From Ensifer adhaerens (GTDB lineage Bacteria > Pseudomonadota > Alphaproteobacteria > Rhizobiales > Rhizobiaceae), in the NCBI RefSeq assembly GCF_028993555.1, contig NZ_CP118610.1:2356001-2420000 (forward strand): a DNA stretch of 64,000 nucleotides. Reading direction: 5' to 3'. This document shows, in pieces, positions 12,072 through 24,157 of this stretch; the stretch's first letter is position 1, and the number at the start of each line of letters is the position of its first letter. A program made the translations under genes and the position numbers. The notes beneath the pieces were generated by a model. It ran no database searches. It was given only the letters and a program-made list of their open reading frames with translations, and had not been told where the DNA came from.

Positions 12072-12101
12072 CGCCCGCCGCCGAAAGCGGCGGGCGTTTT
12101 T
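12072..12101 (+). terminator. Rho-independent terminator of the VOC gene
   Basis: A perfect 10-bp GC stem (CGCCCGCCGC with GCGGCGGGCG) around CGAAA, followed by five T residues, 26 bp after the VOC stop codon. Confidence 0.9.
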
Positions 12102-12251
12102 GTGTGGTCGAATGATCGCAGCACCGGCCAGAAGCACCCGCCGGCATCCGATTTGAGGCGAAACTGCTCGAAAAATCCGATAGTTGGGAGCGGATACGAA
12201 TAGCGAGCGAGCCGTAGCTTGCGCTTGCAAGCATGCAGATTGAGGAACCCC

Positions 12252-12905
12252 ATGTCGAGCGACGTCGAAGCCAAGCACTGGTCGAAGGTCGAGCTTCTGC
12301 ACGAGACCGTGCGTAACCCGAATATCCACGTGCGTGGCACCAACAGCTACTACAGCAACGCCTGGACCGGATCATTCGAAGAGAGCGTCGTTCGCTACCT
12401 CTATGGCGACGACTACAGCCTCAAGGCCTGGGAGCCGCAATGGCCGATCGACCAGCTGCGGATCGGCGACTATGTCGCGATCGGCGCGGAAGCGGTGATC
12501 CTGTTGGGTGGCAACCACACCCACCGGACTGATTGGGTGAGCCTCTACCCGTTCCTGGACATGATTGGCGAAGCTTATATCGGCAAGGGCGACACCATCA
12601 TCGGTGACGGCACCTGGATCGGCATGCGCGCCATGATCATGCCGGGCGTCACCCTTGGTGAAGGCGCAGTCGTCGCTTCGGATGCGATCGTAACCAAGGA
12701 TGTTGCGCCCTATACCATCGTTGCCGGCAATCCGGCCCGACCGGTTCGCCAACGGTTCCCCGGGGCCGATATCGAGACGCTGCTCGCACTCGGCATCTAC
12801 CGGTGGGAGAAGTCGAAATTCGACGCGCTGCGTCGCTTCATCTGCGGCGGCGACATCGCCGCGCTGAAGACCGCATCCGAAGCCTACGACACCGAGCGGG
12901 CGTAA
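12252..12905 (+). CDS. CatB-related O-acetyltransferase (hexapeptide-repeat family)
   Basis: A 217-residue left-handed beta-helix acetyltransferase. It shows the xenobiotic/CatB layout: a central histidine in the loop GGNHTHRTDW (the usual catalytic histidine region) and hexapeptide repeats from GDTIIGDGTWIGMRAMIMPG through VTLGEGAVVASDAIVTKDVAPYTIVAGNPARPVRQRF. It would transfer acetyl from acetyl-CoA to a hydroxyl group. The ATG at 12252 follows GAGGAACCCC. It could be a chloramphenicol/streptogramin acetyltransferase relative or a sugar O-acetyltransferase; resistance should not be assumed. Confidence 0.9.
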   Translation: MSSDVEAKHWSKVELLHETVRNPNIHVRGTNSYYSNAWTGSFEESVVRYLYGDDYSLKAWEPQWPIDQLRIGDYVAIGAEAVILLGGNHTHRTDWVSLYPFLDMIGEAYIGKGDTIIGDGTWIGMRAMIMPGVTLGEGAVVASDAIVTKDVAPYTIVAGNPARPVRQRFPGADIETLLALGIYRWEKSKFDALRRFICGGDIAALKTASEAYDTERA

Positions 12906-12941
12906 CCACGCCGCCCGCCCATCGCGCCTGATCGGCGGGCA

Positions 12942-15200
<2,259 letters not shown>

Positions 15201-15213
15201 TCACGACGACCGG

Positions 15214-15744
15214 TCACACCAGTGCCAGCCTCTTTTCGTGTAGAACGTTAACCGGCGGAAATTGCACACAGTCGCAAGCGTCGAAGGTGAGTGAAAAGTC
15301 GATCCGCTTTTGCAACGCCCATTTGATCGCCGCGTCCGACGCTGCCGCCGGTATCGTTGCCGCAATCGTGCAATGCGGCACCCAACTGGCTGGTCGATAG
15401 TGTTCGTGGCAGTTCGATGGATCTATCTCTTTGTGCACGCCGGCATGCGCTTCCAAAAGCTCATCCGTCACTTCCGGCTTTGCCCAAAGGATCAACGAAT
15501 TGCTTCTGAAGAAACGGACCGCCGAGAAGCTCAATGTCACGGCGGATCGGGCCAAGAAAACCCGATCGACAACCTCGGCCAATAACCCTGTTGGGCAGGT
15601 TTGGTACAGTGCAAGTGTCAGATGCGGCGGATAGTTCAACGCCTGCATGGATGGGGCAGCTTCAAATGCCGCAGCTTCATCCCAGAGCTGGCGAACAGGC
15701 GCGCCGGTCTCGTTCGAACACCTCAGTACTATCCCATAAGCCAT
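15214..15744 (-). CDS. 2H phosphoesterase superfamily protein (2'-5' RNA ligase-like)
   Basis: A 176-residue protein with the two H-x-[T/S]-x motifs that define 2H phosphoesterases: HLTL at residue 41 (YPPHLTLALYQ) and HCTI at residue 124 (WVPHCTIAAT). These paired histidines hydrolyse or ligate 2',5'- or 2',3'-cyclic phosphates. The length is close to the LigT/ThpR and YjcG-like groups. It sits between recN and ligA in the same direction but with clear gaps on both sides, and its codon use looks less GC-biased than theirs, so it may be an accessory insertion. The natural substrate is unknown. Confidence 0.8.
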   Translation of the reverse strand: MAYGIVLRCSNETGAPVRQLWDEAAAFEAAPSMQALNYPPHLTLALYQTCPTGLLAEVVDRVFLARSAVTLSFSAVRFFRSNSLILWAKPEVTDELLEAHAGVHKEIDPSNCHEHYRPASWVPHCTIAATIPAAASDAAIKWALQKRIDFSLTFDACDCVQFPPVNVLHEKRLALV

Positions 15745-15939
15745 TGCTTACCCCGTATACCGAGCCACGACGCCCCCTATACGGATTGCATTTGATACGG
15801 AATACCGACCGAAAACAACCATTGCTGGTGGCTGTCTGTCGCCGCTGTTCTCACATGTCGAAACTCACGTCTCCACATAAAACACCCCACAGAGACACGC
15901 ACGTGACCGGGTGGCACTCTGGCGAGGAAGCATTGAGCC

Positions 15940-17613
15940 CTAGCCGTTGCCCGCCAGCAGGCGCGCTGCAGCCGCCCTCGCCTCTTCGGTGATCGAGGCG
16001 CCGGCGAGCATGCGAGCGATTTCCTCTGTGCGCGCCTTGTCGTCCATGCGGGCAACGCGGGTCGCGATCGTCTCGGCCTTTTCGGCCGAGGGACCCTTGG
16101 AGATCAGGAGATGCGTTGCGGCCCGTGCTGCCACCTGCGGTGCATGGGTGACGGAAAGCACCTGCACGGTGCCCGAAAGCCGCTTCAGCCGCTGGCCGAT
16201 GGCATCGGCCACCGCACCGCCGACGCCGGTGTCGATTTCGTCGAAGACGAGCGTCGGCGCCGAGCCGCGATCGGCAAGCGCCACCTTCAGCGCCAGCAGG
16301 AAGCGCGAGAGCTCGCCGCCCGAGGCAACCTTCATGATCGGCCCTGGCCGCGTGCCAGGGTTCGTCTGGACATGAAACTCGACGAGGTCGATGCCTTCCG
16401 CCGTTGCCTGCGCCGGATCGCTCTGAACTTCCACCATGAAGCGTGCGCGTTCGAGCTTCAGCGCCGGCAGTTCGGCCATGACGGCGGCGGAAAGGGCCGA
16501 GGCCGTGCGGTGGCGCTTTTCCGAAAGCGAGCGCGCCGACGCGTCGAAGGCTGCCTTGGCAACGCCGACCTGACCTTCGAGCTGCTTCAGTTTTTCCTCG
16601 CCGGCATCGAGATCGGCAAGATCAGAGATCATGCGCACGGCAAGTGCCGGCAGTTCGGCGACCGGCACGGAGTATTTGCGGCTGGCGGCGCGCAACGCAA
16701 ACAGCCGCTCCTCCACCCGCTCCAGCTCTTTCGGGTCGAATTCGGTGTTGCGCAAGGCGCGCTCGACGGCCATCTGCGCGTCGGAAAGCTGGTTCAGGGC
16801 ACCGTCGAGCAGTTCCACCGTCTCTTCGAGCAGTCCCGGCGCCTCCTGGCTCTTGCGCTCGAGACGGCGCACCAGCGAGGCGATCAGCGGAACCGGCGAG
16901 GCGTTGCCGTTGAGGAACTCCGAAGCCTCGTTGATGTCGCCGGCGATGCGCTCGGACTTCATCATCCGCGCCCGCTTTTCGGCAAGCTCGTCCTCTTCGC
17001 CGTCACGCGGGCTGAGCTTTTCCAGTTCCTCGACCGAGGAACGCAGGAAATCCGCCTCGCGCGCGGCAGCCTCGACGCGTTCGCGATGCTTCTTCAGACC
17101 GCGCTCGGCATCTTTCCAGGCGCGATAGAGGTTGCCGACATGGTGCGCCTCTTCGGAGGTGCCGCCGAACGCATCGAGCAGCGTGCGGTGCGCGTCGATG
17201 TCGACAAGCGCCCGGTCGTCATGCTGTCCGTGGATTTCGACGAGCGTCTGCCCGAGCTGGCGCATCAGCTGGACGCTGATCGGCTGGTCGTTGACATAGG
17301 CCTTGGTGCGGCCATCAGCGGACTGGACACGGCGGAAGATCAGGTCGCCATCATCATCGATGCCGTTCTCGTGCAGCATCAGCCGCGCCGAATGCCCGAT
17401 GGGCACGTCGAACACCGCCGTCACCTGGCCCTTGTCGGAGCCGTGGCGCACCAGCGAACCGTCGCCGCGGCCACCAAGGGCCAGCGACAGGCTGTCGAGC
17501 AGGATGGATTTGCCAGCGCCGGTCTCACCGGTCAGCACCGAGAGCCCGGCGTCGAACGCCAGATCAAGCCGTTCAATCAGGACGATATCGCGGATCGAAA
17601 GCTGGGCGAGCAT
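15940..17613 (-). CDS. recN: DNA repair protein RecN
   Basis: A 557-residue SMC-like ATPase acting in double-strand break repair. The Walker A motif is at the N-terminus (LTGETGAGKSILLDSLSLAL), the Q-loop region shows LVEIHGQHDDRAL, and the C-terminal ABC signature and Walker B appear as VASGGELSRFLLALKVALAD and TLVFDEIDTGVGG. The middle third is coiled-coil. It lies 36 bp after bamD in the same direction, an order common in rhizobia. No clear LexA box was found; bamD-recN co-transcription is likely. Confidence 0.96.
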   Translation of the reverse strand: MLAQLSIRDIVLIERLDLAFDAGLSVLTGETGAGKSILLDSLSLALGGRGDGSLVRHGSDKGQVTAVFDVPIGHSARLMLHENGIDDDGDLIFRRVQSADGRTKAYVNDQPISVQLMRQLGQTLVEIHGQHDDRALVDIDAHRTLLDAFGGTSEEAHHVGNLYRAWKDAERGLKKHRERVEAAAREADFLRSSVEELEKLSPRDGEEDELAEKRARMMKSERIAGDINEASEFLNGNASPVPLIASLVRRLERKSQEAPGLLEETVELLDGALNQLSDAQMAVERALRNTEFDPKELERVEERLFALRAASRKYSVPVAELPALAVRMISDLADLDAGEEKLKQLEGQVGVAKAAFDASARSLSEKRHRTASALSAAVMAELPALKLERARFMVEVQSDPAQATAEGIDLVEFHVQTNPGTRPGPIMKVASGGELSRFLLALKVALADRGSAPTLVFDEIDTGVGGAVADAIGQRLKRLSGTVQVLSVTHAPQVAARAATHLLISKGPSAEKAETIATRVARMDDKARTEEIARMLAGASITEEARAAAARLLAGNG

Positions 17614-17649
17614 CCGGGTTCGTATCTTCCTTGACGGGCGCCGACGGGA

Positions 17650-18516
17650 TCAGGCGCCGATGAGGTTCTTGGCAGCGCGCGAAATCCAGGAGTTGCCGCT
17701 TTCACGCGGCTCCAGGCCACCAGACTGCAGCAACTTGAAGGAATCGGCGTACCACTGGCTGTCCGGATAGTTGTGGCCGAGAACGGCGGCAGCAGTCTGC
17801 GCCTCTGCGGTCACGCCCATCGCGAAATAGGCCTCTGTCAGACGCGCCAGCGCTTCTTCCACCTGGTTGGTGTTTGGATACTGCTCGATGACGACGCGGA
17901 AGCGCGACACGGCTGCCAGGTATTCCTTGCGCTCGAGATAATAGCGGCCGACCTGCATTTCCTTGCCGGCGAGCTGGTCGCGGGCAAAGCGGATCTTCGA
18001 CTTGGCGTCATCGACATATTCGGAGTCCGGATAGCGATCGACGACAGCCTGCATGGCCTCGATCGCCTTCATTGCCGGCTTCTGGTCCTGCGTTACAGCG
18101 GGGATCTGCTTGGTATAGGCCAGCCCCTGGATGTACTGCGCATAGGCCGCGTCTTCCGACTGCGGATAAAGATTGAGGTAACGACCGGTGGCGTTGATCG
18201 CCTCCTGGTACTGCCCGTTTCGGTAGGAAACAAAGGCGTTCATGACCAACGCCTTGCGGGCATATTCCGAGAACGGATGCTGGCGGTCGAGCGCTTCGAA
18301 CTTGCGCGACGCTTCCGTCGTCTTGCCGGCATTGAGGTTGGCAAGGCCCTGATTGTAGAGCACTTCCGGCGGATCGGTTTCCGCCGTCAACTTGGTGATG
18401 TCGATATCCGGATCGTTCTGGCAGGCGGTAATCAGGGCGCTGCCGGCAATGGCCGCGACGATCACGGCGGCGACGCGCGCTGACTTTCTCAGATCAACAG
18501 AAACTGCAAGAACCAT
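17650..18516 (-). CDS. bamD: Outer membrane assembly lipoprotein BamD (ComL)
   Basis: A 288-residue lipoprotein of the BAM complex, which inserts beta-barrel proteins into the outer membrane. The signal peptide ends in a lipobox (GSALITACQ), after which the mature lipoprotein starts at Cys. The following region contains about five TPR-like helical repeats (for example [20 protein letters not shown] and [16 protein letters not shown]). I chose the ATG at 18516, which places the charged n-region directly before the hydrophobic core; the upstream 15 codons do not fit a signal peptide. It is 36 bp upstream of recN and follows lpxC, whose terminator separates them. Confidence 0.95.
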   Translation of the reverse strand: MVLAVSVDLRKSARVAAVIVAAIAGSALITACQNDPDIDITKLTAETDPPEVLYNQGLANLNAGKTTEASRKFEALDRQHPFSEYARKALVMNAFVSYRNGQYQEAINATGRYLNLYPQSEDAAYAQYIQGLAYTKQIPAVTQDQKPAMKAIEAMQAVVDRYPDSEYVDDAKSKIRFARDQLAGKEMQVGRYYLERKEYLAAVSRFRVVIEQYPNTNQVEEALARLTEAYFAMGVTAEAQTAAAVLGHNYPDSQWYADSFKLLQSGGLEPRESGNSWISRAAKNLIGA

Positions 18517-18636
18517 CGGATATTCCCGTTCCACTCTGCGGGCATGGACCCCGCCAGACATGCGCTTTTAGAGCAAGTTACCTTGAGACCGCAACGTCAT
18601 GATCGGTGATTCATGCAAATTTGTGGCGGCCCTATC

Positions 18637-18663
18637 ATGAAAATGCCGGCCTTTCGGCCGGCG
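18637..18663 (-). terminator. Rho-independent terminator of lpxC
   Basis: On the minus strand GCCGGCC-GAAA-GGCCGGC is followed by ATTTTC, about 28 bp after the lpxC stop. Confidence 0.8.
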
Positions 18664-18690
18664 ACTGGAGGAGATGATGACTTTTCTTAG

Positions 18691-19644
18691 TTATGCGGAC
18701 CAGGGCGCAAAGCCCGGAACTGCAACAGCAACCATATCGCGCGCGCGGGTGCGCTGACGCGGGGTCGCCGTTTCGACCACTTCGTAGGCGGTCGGATCGC
18801 TGAGAAGCGCTTTCAGCGCGTTTGCGTTCATCTTGTGACCACCGCGATAGGAGCGGTAGCAACCGATGAACGGCGCGCCGGCGAGCGAGAGATCGCCGAC
18901 CGCATCGAGCGTCTTGTGGCGAACGAACTCGTCCGTGTAACGCAGGCCCTCGACGTTGATCACCGTGTTATCGTCGGAGATGACGACGGAGTTTTCGAGC
19001 GAGGAGCCGAGCGCGAAGCCGGCAGCCCAGAGGCGCTCGACATCACGCATGAAGCCGAAGGTGCGGGCGCGCGACAGTTCGTTCTTGAAGACGGACGGTG
19101 TCATATCGCCCTTCCAGGCCTGGCGACCGATCAGCGGGCAATCGAAATCGATCTCGACCTCGAAGCGCATGCCGTCATAGGGCGTGAACTCCGACCAGGA
19201 CGCACCCGATTCGATGCGCACCGGCTTGACGATGCGGATGTAGCGACGCTTGACCGCAAGGGCGCGAACGCCCACCTGCTCGATCGCGTCGATGAAGGGT
19301 TCGGAGCTGCCGTCCATGATCGGCATTTCGGCGCCGTGAACTTCGACCGTCAGGTTGTCGAGGCCGAGCGCATAGATCGCAGCCATCACGTGTTCGATCG
19401 TGGCGATCGAGGTGGCGGGCGACATGCCGAGAACGGTGCAGAGATCGGTGTTGCCGACCTGCGATGAAACCGCCTTGTATTCACTGACCCGGCCGTTGGC
19501 GAGAACGCGCTGGAACACGATGCCCGCATCGGCTTCCGCCGGATGGAAGGTGATCGACACTTCCGCACCCGAGTGAACGCCAATTCCCTTCAGCGTTACC
19601 GGGCTTGCAATCGTCGTCTGAAACCCGAGCAATTCGATTCCCAT
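18691..19644 (-). CDS. lpxC: UDP-3-O-acyl-N-acetylglucosamine deacetylase LpxC
   Basis: Zinc enzyme of the first committed step of lipid A synthesis. The 317-residue product contains the conserved start IELLGFQTTIASPVTLKGIG, the first zinc histidine in SIATIEHVMAAIYALG, and the C-terminal zinc and catalytic residues in VRHKTLDAVGDLSLAG and YRGGHKMNANALKALL. The ATG at 19644 is preferred over an in-frame TTG 15 bp upstream. It lies downstream of ftsZ but is separated from it by a terminator and 330 bp, so it probably has its own promoter. Confidence 0.97.
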   Translation of the reverse strand: MGIELLGFQTTIASPVTLKGIGVHSGAEVSITFHPAEADAGIVFQRVLANGRVSEYKAVSSQVGNTDLCTVLGMSPATSIATIEHVMAAIYALGLDNLTVEVHGAEMPIMDGSSEPFIDAIEQVGVRALAVKRRYIRIVKPVRIESGASWSEFTPYDGMRFEVEIDFDCPLIGRQAWKGDMTPSVFKNELSRARTFGFMRDVERLWAAGFALGSSLENSVVISDDNTVINVEGLRYTDEFVRHKTLDAVGDLSLAGAPFIGCYRSYRGGHKMNANALKALLSDPTAYEVVETATPRQRTRARDMVAVAVPGFAPWSA

Positions 19645-19976
19645 TCTCGTCACTTTCAATACCTGTGGCCGTAGGCCAAAATCTGCTGGCGGACGCAGCG
19701 ATCAAGGGCACAAACAAGGCGCCCGAGAGTCTCGGAGCAAAATCCGATCCTCTGCGTTTCGAACAGACAGCGCTTGATCGAATCGCATGCGTCCCCAATT
19801 CCGACCTTGAAAATAGGAGTTTGGAGGCACCATTCCAAATCACTGTTCGTTTCGCTTTGTTACGTATTTACGACGGTCCGTAACATTGGACCAAGCATCT
19901 GAAATAATGAAGAAAATGCAAAAATGCCCGGGCAGTTGCCCGGGCATTCGGCAAGGTGAAGGAACGGGCCTTCCAA
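19645..19976 (-). promoter_or_regulatory. lpxC upstream region and ftsZ terminator
   Basis: A 332-bp gap between ftsZ and lpxC without a supportable gene. The ftsZ end contains a strong terminator at 19910-19947. The rest is comparatively AT-rich (around 19800-19910) and should hold the lpxC promoter, but I could not pick a -35/-10 pair with confidence. Confidence 0.5.
19910..19947 (-). terminator. Rho-independent terminator of ftsZ
   Basis: ATGCCCGGGCA pairs with TGCCCGGGCAT over 11 bp with a 2-nt loop; the minus-strand transcript continues TTTTGCATTTTC. It is 30 bp after the ftsZ stop. Confidence 0.88.
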
Positions 19977-21773
19977 TCAGTTCGACTGACGGCGCAGGAA
20001 CGCCGGGATTTCGAGCTGATCATCTTCGTGCGGGCGCGCCTGCTGCGAAACGCGACCGTGATCGTCAAGCTGGCCGCGACGCGGCGCATAGAGGCTCGCT
20101 TCCGGCGAGAGCGGCCGGCGCTGCTGGGAAGCAGCAGTCGGTGCGGAAGCCGTCATGTCGGCGGCCGCCGGGGTCTGTTCGCGGTCACGCAGGCCGAGCG
20201 AGCTGGTGATACGGTTGAGGAGACCCATCGGGCCACGCTCTTCCGCGATCGGGGCAGCTGGCTGCGCGCGGCGGTCCATCTCGGCCTTCACAACCGGCGG
20301 AAAGTCTTCGACCTTCGGCATGCGAACCTGTTCCGGCTGCTGGCGCATGACCGGAGCAACGGGCTCCTGGCGCATGACCGGCTGCGGCTGAGGCTGGACC
20401 TGAACCGGCTGCATCTGCGGCTGCGGCTGCGGCTGGCGCATGACCGGAGCGGCCTCTACCGGTGCTGCACCGGCGAAAAGCTTGCTCTGGGGACGGAAGT
20501 TCTCTTCATGCGCCGGCTGAACCGGGGCCGAAGCCTGTGCCTGGGCCGCGCGGGTCGCGATGTCCAGTTCCCGCTCCATTTCGGCTTCGCGGATGGCAGC
20601 TGCGATCTGGTCGGCGGTTGCCTGCGGCTGTACCGGCTGCTGCACCGGCTGGGCGACCGGCTGCTGCATTACCGGCTGGTGAACCGGGGCCGGCTGGTGC
20701 TGGGCGACCGGCTGGTGCTGCGGGGCCGGAACGGCGGCCGAGGGGCGAACGACAGGCTTGGCTGCTACCGGACGAAAGTCGGCGGAACGACCCGCCACCT
20801 CCGCGGCCGTACGGTCGATGCCGGTGGCAACGACCGAGACGCGGATCAGGCCTTCGAGTTCTTCGTCGAAGGTCGCGCCGAGGATGATGTTGGCATCCGG
20901 GTCGACTTCTTCGCGAATACGGGTTGCGGCTTCGTCGAGTTCGAACAGCGTCAGGTCACGGCCACCGGTGATCGAGATCAAGAGGCCCTGGGCGCCCTTC
21001 ATCGAGGTTTCGTCGAGCAGCGGGTTGGCGATCGCGGCTTCGGCAGCGGCCAGTGCGCGGCCTTCGCCAGAAGCTTCGCCGGTGCCCATCATGGCGCGGC
21101 CCATCTCACGCATCACCGAGCGGACGTCGGCGAAGTCGAGGTTGATGAGGCCTTCCTTGACCATGAGGTCGGTGATGCAGGCAACGCCCGAGTAGAGAAC
21201 CTGGTCGGCCATCGCAAACGCGTCCGCAAAGGTCGTGCGGTCGTTGGCAATGCGGAAGAGGTTCTGGTTGGGGATGACGATCAGGGTGTCGACCGACTTC
21301 TGCAGTTCGGCAATGCCCTGGTCGGCGAGACGCATGCGGCGCGCGCCTTCGAAATGGAACGGCTTGGTGACGACACCGACCGTCAGGATGCCCTTGTTGC
21401 GGGCGGCCTGGGCGACGATCGGAGCTGCACCGGTACCGGTGCCGCCACCCATACCGGCGGTGACGAAGCACATATGAGTGCCGTTCAGGTGATCGATGAT
21501 CTCATCGATGCACTCTTCGGCGGCCGCGCGGCCGACTTCCGGCTGCGAACCGGCACCGAGACCTTCGGTAACGGCAACACCCATCTGGATGATGCGTTCA
21601 GCCTTGGTCATGGTCAGTGCCTGGGCGTCGGTGTTGGCGACGACGAAATCGACGCCCTGGAGGCCTGCAGTGATCATGTTGTTGACGGCGTTGCCACCGC
21701 CACCACCCACGCCAAAGACGGTGATGCGCGGCTTCAGCTCCGTGATATCCGGCTTCTGCAAGTTGATAGTCAT
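19977..21773 (-). CDS. ftsZ: Cell division protein FtsZ (long rhizobial form)
   Basis: Tubulin-like GTPase that forms the division ring. The N-terminal 320 residues carry the tubulin signature GGGTGTG at residues 109-115 ([20 protein letters not shown]) and the NTDAQAL loop. The product is 598 residues, far longer than the ~383 of E. coli, because of a Pro/Gln-rich linker (about residues 330-560, with repeated QPQPQ and HQP runs). This linker is usual for rhizobial FtsZ1. The last residues, [11 protein letters not shown], are the conserved C-terminal peptide that binds FtsA and other anchors. AAGGA lies 9 nt upstream. It is the last gene of ddl-ftsQ-ftsA-ftsZ. Confidence 0.98.
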   Translation of the reverse strand: MTINLQKPDITELKPRITVFGVGGGGGNAVNNMITAGLQGVDFVVANTDAQALTMTKAERIIQMGVAVTEGLGAGSQPEVGRAAAEECIDEIIDHLNGTHMCFVTAGMGGGTGTGAAPIVAQAARNKGILTVGVVTKPFHFEGARRMRLADQGIAELQKSVDTLIVIPNQNLFRIANDRTTFADAFAMADQVLYSGVACITDLMVKEGLINLDFADVRSVMREMGRAMMGTGEASGEGRALAAAEAAIANPLLDETSMKGAQGLLISITGGRDLTLFELDEAATRIREEVDPDANIILGATFDEELEGLIRVSVVATGIDRTAAEVAGRSADFRPVAAKPVVRPSAAVPAPQHQPVAQHQPAPVHQPVMQQPVAQPVQQPVQPQATADQIAAAIREAEMERELDIATRAAQAQASAPVQPAHEENFRPQSKLFAGAAPVEAAPVMRQPQPQPQMQPVQVQPQPQPVMRQEPVAPVMRQQPEQVRMPKVEDFPPVVKAEMDRRAQPAAPIAEERGPMGLLNRITSSLGLRDREQTPAAADMTASAPTAASQQRRPLSPEASLYAPRRGQLDDHGRVSQQARPHEDDQLEIPAFLRRQSN

Positions 21774-21878
21774 TGTACCCGTTCCTTCTGTTTTCTGGCC
21801 GCCTTGCCGAGCCGGCCAAATCTTTCAAAGTCCTAGTTTGTCTTCACCCGGCCCCGTCCCTGTCGGTACCGGACACAC

Positions 21879-23210
21879 TCAAAAGCTCTCTTTCAGCCAC
21901 TGGCCCATGCGGGCGATGCGACCGTTGCCGGCGCCGAGCGCCGAGAACATGCCGCCGTGGGAGGCATGGGTCTCAAGGTCGGCGACCTGCGGATAGATCA
22001 TCAGGCCGACCGCCGTGGAGAAGGCCGGTCCCTTGGCAGCCGCCGGCAGCCCGGAAACCCCGAGCGGACGGCCGATGCGAACATTGCGGGCGAGGATGCG
22101 GCGCGCCGCTTCCGGTAGGCCCGTCAGTTGGCTTGCGCCGCCCGTCAAAACGATGCGCTTGCCGACGATCGGGCTGAAGCCCGACCGCTGGATGCGATCG
22201 CGGATGAGTTCCAGCGTCTCTTCGATGCGGGCGCGCACAATGCGCGAGACAAGCGCGCGCGGCACGTGCGTCGGCTGGTCGCGGTCGTCTTCACCGATCG
22301 GCGGAACCGAGACGATGTCGCGCTCATCGGCGCTGTTGGGGAGCGCCGAGCCGTGCACGACCTTCAGCCGCTCGGCATCTTCGATGCGGGTCGAAAGACC
22401 GCGCGCGAGATCCGTCGTCACATGGTGACCGCCCAGGCTGACGGCGTCCGCGTGAACCAGCTTGCCTTCGGCAAAGACCGAGATCGTCGTCGTGCCACCG
22501 CCCATGTCGATCGCCGCGCAGCCGAGTTCGACTTCATCGTCGACGAGAGCGGCAAGACCGCTGGCATAGGGGGTCGCCACCATGCCCTCGACCGAGAGGT
22601 GCGCGCGGTTGACGCAGAGTTCGAGGTTCTTGAGCGCCGCGCGCTCGGCCGTCAGCACATGCATGTCGACGCCGAGAACGTCACCAAACATGGCGAGCGG
22701 ATCACGGATGCCGCGCTCGCCATCGAGCGAGAAGCCCGTGGGCAGCGAGTGCAGGATGGCGCGGTCGGAACGCAGCGACTGCTGGCCGGCGGCCGAGAGC
22801 ACCTTGCGCAGATCGTTGGCGTCGACTTCCTGGCCACCGAGATCGATCGTCGCGGTATAGACGTCGCTCTGCAGCCGACCGGCCGAAACGTTGACGATCA
22901 TGCTGTCGATGGTAAGGCCGGCCATACGCTCGGCCGCATCGACCGCGAGCCGCACGACGCTTTCGACCGCATCGAGATCGGCGACGACGCCGTTCTTGAC
23001 GCCCCGCGACTTCTGATGGCCGATGCCGATGATTTCGACATTGTGTGTGCGGTTCGGCAGGATCTGGCTTTCGGCGCGCGGCGTCAGCCGGCCGATCATG
23101 CAGACCACCTTGGTCGAACCGATATCCAGAACCGAGACGACGTGAGACCGCTTCGAAGAAAGCGGCTTCAGGCGCGGCAGGCCAAAGCTGGAGGACCCGA
23201 ACAAACTCAT
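21879..23210 (-). CDS. ftsA: Cell division protein FtsA
   Basis: Actin-like ATPase that tethers FtsZ to the membrane. The 443-residue product has the phosphate-1 loop (VVSVLDIGSTKVVCMIGRL), the phosphate-2 segment (AAIDMGGGTTTISVFAEG) and the adenosine motif (IVLTGGASQLTG). The C-terminus (GRIARMGQWLKESF) is the amphipathic membrane-targeting helix. The ATG at 23210 overlaps the ftsQ stop as ATGA, so translation is coupled; the longer frame into ftsQ is not real. The residue run HVVSVLD after the N-terminal serine-rich tail fits other rhizobial FtsA proteins. Confidence 0.97.
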   Translation of the reverse strand: MSLFGSSSFGLPRLKPLSSKRSHVVSVLDIGSTKVVCMIGRLTPRAESQILPNRTHNVEIIGIGHQKSRGVKNGVVADLDAVESVVRLAVDAAERMAGLTIDSMIVNVSAGRLQSDVYTATIDLGGQEVDANDLRKVLSAAGQQSLRSDRAILHSLPTGFSLDGERGIRDPLAMFGDVLGVDMHVLTAERAALKNLELCVNRAHLSVEGMVATPYASGLAALVDDEVELGCAAIDMGGGTTTISVFAEGKLVHADAVSLGGHHVTTDLARGLSTRIEDAERLKVVHGSALPNSADERDIVSVPPIGEDDRDQPTHVPRALVSRIVRARIEETLELIRDRIQRSGFSPIVGKRIVLTGGASQLTGLPEAARRILARNVRIGRPLGVSGLPAAAKGPAFSTAVGLMIYPQVADLETHASHGGMFSALGAGNGRIARMGQWLKESF

Positions 23211-24157
23211 ATCCGCCCCTCTTTCTTCTTTTCGGTCTCCTGCGCCTTCAGCATTTTGTCCCTCGCCTTCAAGGCAACTTCGCGCCGGGTGACTGCACCC
23301 GGCGTCAACTGAACTGTGGTTCGATCCTGCAGCCTCAGATCCACGGCAGCGATGTCGCGCTCCAGGAGCTGATGCTGGCTTTCCATGTCGGAGAGCACCT
23401 GCATCGCCTGGGCGACGTCGTGCTCCGGCAACTTGACGATGATGCCGTTGTCGAGGCGCAGGTCCCAACGGCGACCGGCGACGCGAACGAAGGCCCTCAC
23501 CCGCGAGCGGATCTCCGGCCAGCGGGAAAACTCGTCGTAGAAATCGGCAGCGGCCGTTTCGGCGTCGCGGCCGACGAAGAGCGGCAGGGCTGCAAACTTG
23601 TTGTCGCGCAGCGGTGCAATCACGCTGCCGCTGCGCTCGATCAGCGAAAGATCGGAGCCGTGCTGCCAGATGCCAAAGGCCTTGCGTTCGGTGAGGTTGA
23701 CCTCGATCGTGCCGGGATAGACCTTGCGCACCGTCACACCCTGAACCCAGGGCATTTCCGCAATCAGCTTGCGGGCCTCGGCGATATCGAGCGCCACCAG
23801 CGACGTCGTGCCGTCAAGACCCAGCTGCTGGAGGATGTCGATCTCTGACGTCTGGTCGTTGCCGGAAACCTTCACGTCTTCGATTGCAAACCCCGCGGCC
23901 GTGGTCGAGGCCTGCGCGAAGTTCTGCGTATGACCGCCGAGCGACATGCCGTAGAAGCCGGTGGCGGCAAAAAAGGCGAGCGCCGAGATCGTGCCGGTAT
24001 GGGCCGGAAAGCGAATGCGGCCAGCACCAAGGCTGACGAAGAAGCGCACGACACGGCGGAGCGGACGCGGCAGTACACGGCCGCCGTCCACGTCGACGGC
24101 TGCATCGCCATCGAGGTGACGAACCCTCTTGCCCCTTCTGCCCCTCAACGCAAACAC
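23207..24157 (-). CDS. ftsQ: Cell division protein FtsQ
   Basis: A bitopic membrane protein that links early and late divisome parts. There is a basic cytoplasmic N-tail, one membrane segment ([20 protein letters not shown] region), then the POTRA domain ([20 protein letters not shown]) and a beta domain with [14 protein letters not shown] place the start at a GTG at 24157 with GGAGG 7 nt upstream; the longer frame would start with a TTG (24178) and enclose this ribosome site. The product is then 316 residues. It overlaps ddl by 13 bp and ftsA by 4 bp. Confidence 0.93.
   Translation of the reverse strand: MFALRGRRGKRVRHLDGDAAVDVDGGRVLPRPLRRVVRFFVSLGAGRIRFPAHTGTISALAFFAATGFYGMSLGGHTQNFAQASTTAAGFAIEDVKVSGNDQTSEIDILQQLGLDGTTSLVALDIAEARKLIAEMPWVQGVTVRKVYPGTIEVNLTERKAFGIWQHGSDLSLIERSGSVIAPLRDNKFAALPLFVGRDAETAAADFYDEFSRWPEIRSRVRAFVRVAGRRWDLRLDNGIIVKLPEHDVAQAMQVLSDMESQHQLLERDIAAVDLRLQDRTTVQLTPGAVTRREVALKARDKMLKAQETEKKKEGRI

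Noticed and set aside
19956..21836. Plus-strand open frame of 626 codons
   Set aside because: Antisense to ftsZ along its whole length, with low-complexity Arg/Leu repeats produced by the Gln/Pro-rich linker of FtsZ.
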